NCBI RefSeq assembly: GCF_023897065.1
Contig: NZ_JAMHIV010000002.1
Span: forward strand, 186,001 to 250,000
Direction: 5' to 3'
DNA: 64,000 nucleotides
Source of the DNA: Crossiella sp. SN42
GTDB taxonomy: Bacteria > Actinomycetota > Actinomycetes > Mycobacteriales > Pseudonocardiaceae
Of the stretch, positions 61,539 to 64,000 are shown in pieces; the stretch's first letter is position 1, and the number at the start of each line of letters is the position of its first letter. The notes under the pieces are model-generated. The model was not told the origin of the DNA. It saw only the letters and a program-made list of their open reading frames with translations, and ran no database searches. The position numbers and the translations under genes are program-made.

Positions 61539-62573
61539 TCACCCGTCCTCCGCCTTGCGCGCCTTGGACGGCTGCACCCTGGGCGGTTCCCCTGGCATCT
61601 TCGGATAATCGGGCGGGTACGGCATCTCGCCGAGCCCGTGGTCCCGCTCATCCCTGGCGTACCACTCCAACGCGGTCTCGATCCCGAAGGCCCGCTCGTC
61701 CATACTCGCGTGCGCGTCCCCCCGCTCGGCGAGCAGCCCCGGCACGGTCAGCACGTCGAAGTCATCAGGGTCCACAGTGGACAGATCGGCCCAGTCCAGC
61801 GGGAAGGACACGGTCGCCCTCGGCGTGCCGCGCACCGACCAGGTGGAGGCAACCGTGCGGTCCCTGGCGGCCTGGTTGTAGTCCAGGAACACCCGTTCGC
61901 CGCGCTGTTCCTTCCACCAGGCGACGGTGGCCTGCTCCGGGAGGCGGCGTTCCACCTCGCGGCCCAGCGCGATCACCGCGTGCCGGACGTCGATGAAGTC
62001 CCAGTCCGGGCGGATGCGCACCAGCACGTGGATGCCGCGGCCGCCGGAGGTCTTCGGGTAGCCGGTCAGCCCGGCCTCGGCCAGCACCTCGCGCAGCACC
62101 CCGGCCACCCGCACCGCGTCCTGGAAGTCGGTGCCGGGCTGCGGATCCAGGTCGATGCGCAGCTCGTCGGGGTGGTCCACGTCCGGCCGCCGGACCGGCC
62201 AGGGGTGGAAGTCCAGGGTGCCCAGGTTGGCCGCCCAGACCAGCACGGCCGGTTCGGTCGGGCAGACCTGTTCGGCGGTGCGGCCGGACGGGAAGGTGAT
62301 CCGCACCGGCTGGACCCACTCCGGCGCGCCCTTGGGCACGCGCTTGGCGTAGAAGGGCTCGCCCGCGACCCCGTCCGGGAAGCGCTTGAGCGTGGTCGGG
62401 CGCTCCCCCAGCACGCGCATCAGGGGCTCGGCCACGGCCAGGTAGTACTCGACCACCTGGCGCTTGGTGATGCCCCGCTCCGGGAAGTACAGCTTGTCCG
62501 GACTGGACACCCGCACGGCACGCGGCCCCTCGGGCCCGTCCACGGTCAGTTCGAGTGCTTCACCCCTGCTCAC
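61539..62573 (-). CDS. LigD-type DNA polymerase/primase domain protein
   Basis: Predicted 344 aa. SPDKLYFPERGITKRQVVEYY, PTTLKRFPDGV, DELRIDLDPQPGTDF (metal-binding DLDP) and PKTSGGRGIHVLV define the archaeo-eukaryotic-primase-like polymerase domain of LigD. It stands alone without ligase or phosphoesterase domains, as in many actinomycetes, and would extend ends in non-homologous end joining. The first 14 nt overlap the upstream NUDIX gene, so they are coupled. A separate LigC-like ligase is encoded at 22.5 kb. Confidence 0.9.
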   Translation of the reverse strand: MSRGEALELTVDGPEGPRAVRVSSPDKLYFPERGITKRQVVEYYLAVAEPLMRVLGERPTTLKRFPDGVAGEPFYAKRVPKGAPEWVQPVRITFPSGRTAEQVCPTEPAVLVWAANLGTLDFHPWPVRRPDVDHPDELRIDLDPQPGTDFQDAVRVAGVLREVLAEAGLTGYPKTSGGRGIHVLVRIRPDWDFIDVRHAVIALGREVERRLPEQATVAWWKEQRGERVFLDYNQAARDRTVASTWSVRGTPRATVSFPLDWADLSTVDPDDFDVLTVPGLLAERGDAHASMDERAFGIETALEWYARDERDHGLGEMPYPPDYPKMPGEPPRVQPSKARKAEDG

Positions 62574-63204
62574 GGGCGTGGACGCTACCGCCCACCGGCC
62601 CGTTCCGCAGCAAACCGAAGGTCATCGCGTGCAGCAGGCCCAGGTGCGAAGGCGCGCAGCTGACCAGGTCGCCGCCGAGCACCTCGCGCAGGTGCTGGTG
62701 CCCGACCCACACCGCGTGGCCCTCGTCGTGGTTCTCCGGCCCGCCCAGCCACCGCCCCGCCCGCGCGTGCACGAAGTGGAAGAACTGGTCGCTGCGGCCG
62801 TTGGAGACGCACCGGGACAGGTACAGCCGGGGCCCCTCGGCGGCCCAGCCGGTCTCCTCCGCGGTCTCCCGCACCGCGGCGGTCACCGGGTCCTCACCGG
62901 GGTCGATCGCGCCGGCCGGCAACTCCAGGCCGACGGTGTCGGTGATGAACCGGTGCCGGTGCAGCATCAGCACCCCGCGCTCGGGGTCCTCCAGCACCAC
63001 GGCCACCGCGTCGGCCATCCGGACCACGTGGTGCTCGTACGGCGGCGCGGTCGGCGGGCGCACCGCCACCAGGTCCACGTTCACCCACTCGCTTCGGTAC
63101 AGACCGCGCTGACCTGCGGGTTCCCAGCGGGGCGCGCCCGGCAGCCCAGCCAGGCCGAGGGCGGGGTCGTATTGCGGCGCGGTATCGGTGTCTGCCCTGT
63201 TCAC
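62560..63204 (-). CDS. NUDIX hydrolase
   Basis: Predicted 214 aa from a GTG at 63204. The NUDIX box runs through GAIDPGEDPVTAAVRETAEETGW, matching Gx5Ex7REUxEExGU. The upstream PPYEHHVVRMADAVAVVLED and ELPAG are as in ADP-ribose pyrophosphatase-like members. Substrate may be ADP-ribose or an oxidised nucleotide. The GTG is close to GGAGCT. It is divergent from a small membrane-protein gene and coupled to the LigD-type polymerase gene. Confidence 0.87.
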   Translation of the reverse strand: MNRADTDTAPQYDPALGLAGLPGAPRWEPAGQRGLYRSEWVNVDLVAVRPPTAPPYEHHVVRMADAVAVVLEDPERGVLMLHRHRFITDTVGLELPAGAIDPGEDPVTAAVRETAEETGWAAEGPRLYLSRCVSNGRSDQFFHFVHARAGRWLGGPENHDEGHAVWVGHQHLREVLGGDLVSCAPSHLGLLHAMTFGLLRNGPVGGSVHAREQG

Positions 63205-63229
63205 AGCTCCGCACGCTACCGTTGCGGGT

Positions 63230-63538
63230 ATGCGACGCACGGAACCGGATGACGAGCCGCAGGGCCCGCCAGGGCGGTTCGGTGAGGACCTGGTCGGGCT
63301 GGACCCGCACGATCCCGAGGCGCAGGCCTTCGCCAAGCACCTCGACCGGATCGAGCACGCCCCCAAGCCCTACACCGTGGAGGGCTACCTGGCCGGGGTG
63401 AGCGAGTTCGCGGACTCGGCCAACCGGGTCGGCGGCGGCTGGCGGCTGGCCGCGGTGGTGGTCACCGGCCTGATCCTGATCGGCCTGGTGCTCACCTTCT
63501 CCGGCGCGCTCAACACCATTCTGCTGTTCCTGTTCTGA
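63230..63538 (+). CDS. Small membrane protein of unknown function
   Basis: Predicted 102 aa from the ATG at 63230; an upstream in-frame codon at 63188 would lie across the divergent promoter. A hydrophilic N-terminal half (DPHDPEAQAFAKHLDRIEHA) is followed by one clear membrane segment near the C-terminus (AAVVVTGLILIGLVLTF), so the bulk is probably cytosolic. Function unknown. It lies 17 nt upstream of msrB and may share its transcript. Confidence 0.65.
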   Translation: MRRTEPDDEPQGPPGRFGEDLVGLDPHDPEAQAFAKHLDRIEHAPKPYTVEGYLAGVSEFADSANRVGGGWRLAAVVVTGLILIGLVLTFSGALNTILLFLF

Positions 63539-63555
63539 AGTATTAGCGTGGTGGC

Positions 63556-63981
63556 ATGGAACAGGGTCCGAAGGTCGTCAAGACCGAGCAGGAGTGGCGG
63601 GAGCAGCTGACTCCCGAGGAGTACCGGGTGCTGCGCCAGGCGGGCACCGAGCGGGCGTGGACCGGCGAGTACACCGACACCAAGACCGAGGGCATCTACG
63701 AGTGCCGGGCCTGTGGCGCCGAGCTGTTCCGCAGCGACACCAAGTTCGAGTCGCACTGCGGCTGGCCGTCCTTCTACACCCCGCTGGCCGGGGACGCGGT
63801 GGTGCTGCGCGAGGACCGCAGCCTGGGCGCGGTGCGCACCGAGGTGCTCTGCGCGACCTGCCACAGCCACCTCGGGCACGTCTTCGAGGGCGAGGGCTTC
63901 CCGACGCCGACCGATCAGCGCTTCTGCATCAACAGCGTCAGCTTGCGCCTGGTGGCCGACCCGACCGAGCAAGAAGGCTGA
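63556..63981 (+). CDS. msrB: Peptide-methionine (R)-S-oxide reductase
   Basis: Predicted 141 aa. Zinc-binding pairs are C50-x2-C53 (YECRACGAEL) and C99-x2-C102 (CATCHSHLGH); the catalytic Cys is C124 in QRFCINS, with the recycling Cys in SHCGWPSF. It reduces the R epimer of methionine sulfoxide in proteins, using thioredoxin. Length and motifs are complete. A TATTAG lies 9 nt before the ATG and may be a -10 for a near-leaderless transcript. Confidence 0.95.
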   Translation: MEQGPKVVKTEQEWREQLTPEEYRVLRQAGTERAWTGEYTDTKTEGIYECRACGAELFRSDTKFESHCGWPSFYTPLAGDAVVLREDRSLGAVRTEVLCATCHSHLGHVFEGEGFPTPTDQRFCINSVSLRLVADPTEQEG

Positions 63982-64000
63982 GTATCTTCATAACGGCCGG

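Overview
The window is about 72% GC, has dense divergent and overlapping genes, many GTG/TTG starts, twin-arginine exported enzymes and an alanine dehydrogenase / methylmalonyl-CoA mutase complement typical of Actinomycetota. An AfsR-type regulator, WXG100-like proteins, an IrtAB-like transporter pair and frequent GTCC-NNW-GTGGAC words inside genes suggest a filamentous member of the Pseudonocardiaceae (inference, not proven). No rRNA, tRNA or CRISPR array was seen.

Layout. 0.4-8.8 kb: secreted or glycan-active enzymes (GH20 with a seven-blade lectin propeller, M23 peptidase, SGNH hydrolase, Tat-exported lactonase-fold protein) around an AfsR-type regulator. 9-14.6 kb: ornithine aminotransferase, aldehyde dehydrogenase with its GAF-domain activator, DUF2252. 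14.6-17.6 kb: ABC-F ATPase, ZapE, small membrane protein. 17.8-22.5 kb: a tightly coupled operon with a RibD-like reductase, an ECF sigma factor, an anti-sigma zinc finger fused to an Asp23/Gls24 domain, more Asp23-like proteins, a J-domain-like peptide, DUF2273, DUF6286 and AmaP, which reads as a cell-envelope stress module. 22.5-25.3 kb: ATP-dependent DNA ligase, a nucleophile-less hydrolase lipoprotein, and a 21-residue peptide with eight cysteines.

25.3-26.05 kb is the most unusual stretch. It is a gene-free region with two long hairpins in opposite orientation that share five sequence blocks at almost identical spacing while their stems differ in sequence but still pair. They converge on a third, terminator-like hairpin. 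26-31 kb is the propionate/methylmalonyl operon mutA-mutB-meaB, with a 28-nt inverted repeat embedded at both ends of mutA.

31-39 kb: GH95-like hydrolase, small kinase, acetyltransferase, TAP-like hydrolase lipoprotein, FMN-binding protein, alanine dehydrogenase, MBL-fold hydrolase. 39-44 kb: a WXG100/type VII-like operon with a tandem array of five diverged paralogues, cut off from an upstream small gene by a 1.1-kb IS5-family element (44.07-45.17 kb). 45.4-51.9 kb: a paired ABC exporter, type II thioesterase, TetR regulator and MFS exporter that share a probable TetR operator; this looks like a small-molecule (perhaps siderophore) transport locus without its synthetases. 51.8-58.6 kb: nucleoside hydrolase, type II NADH dehydrogenase, LCP ligase, amidohydrolase and two SGR(P/S)NP-domain proteins. 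58.8-61.4 kb: an AT-richer restriction-modification island (5-cytosine methyltransferase, GIY-YIG nuclease, Vsr). 61.5-64 kb: LigD-type polymerase, NUDIX hydrolase, small membrane protein and MsrB.
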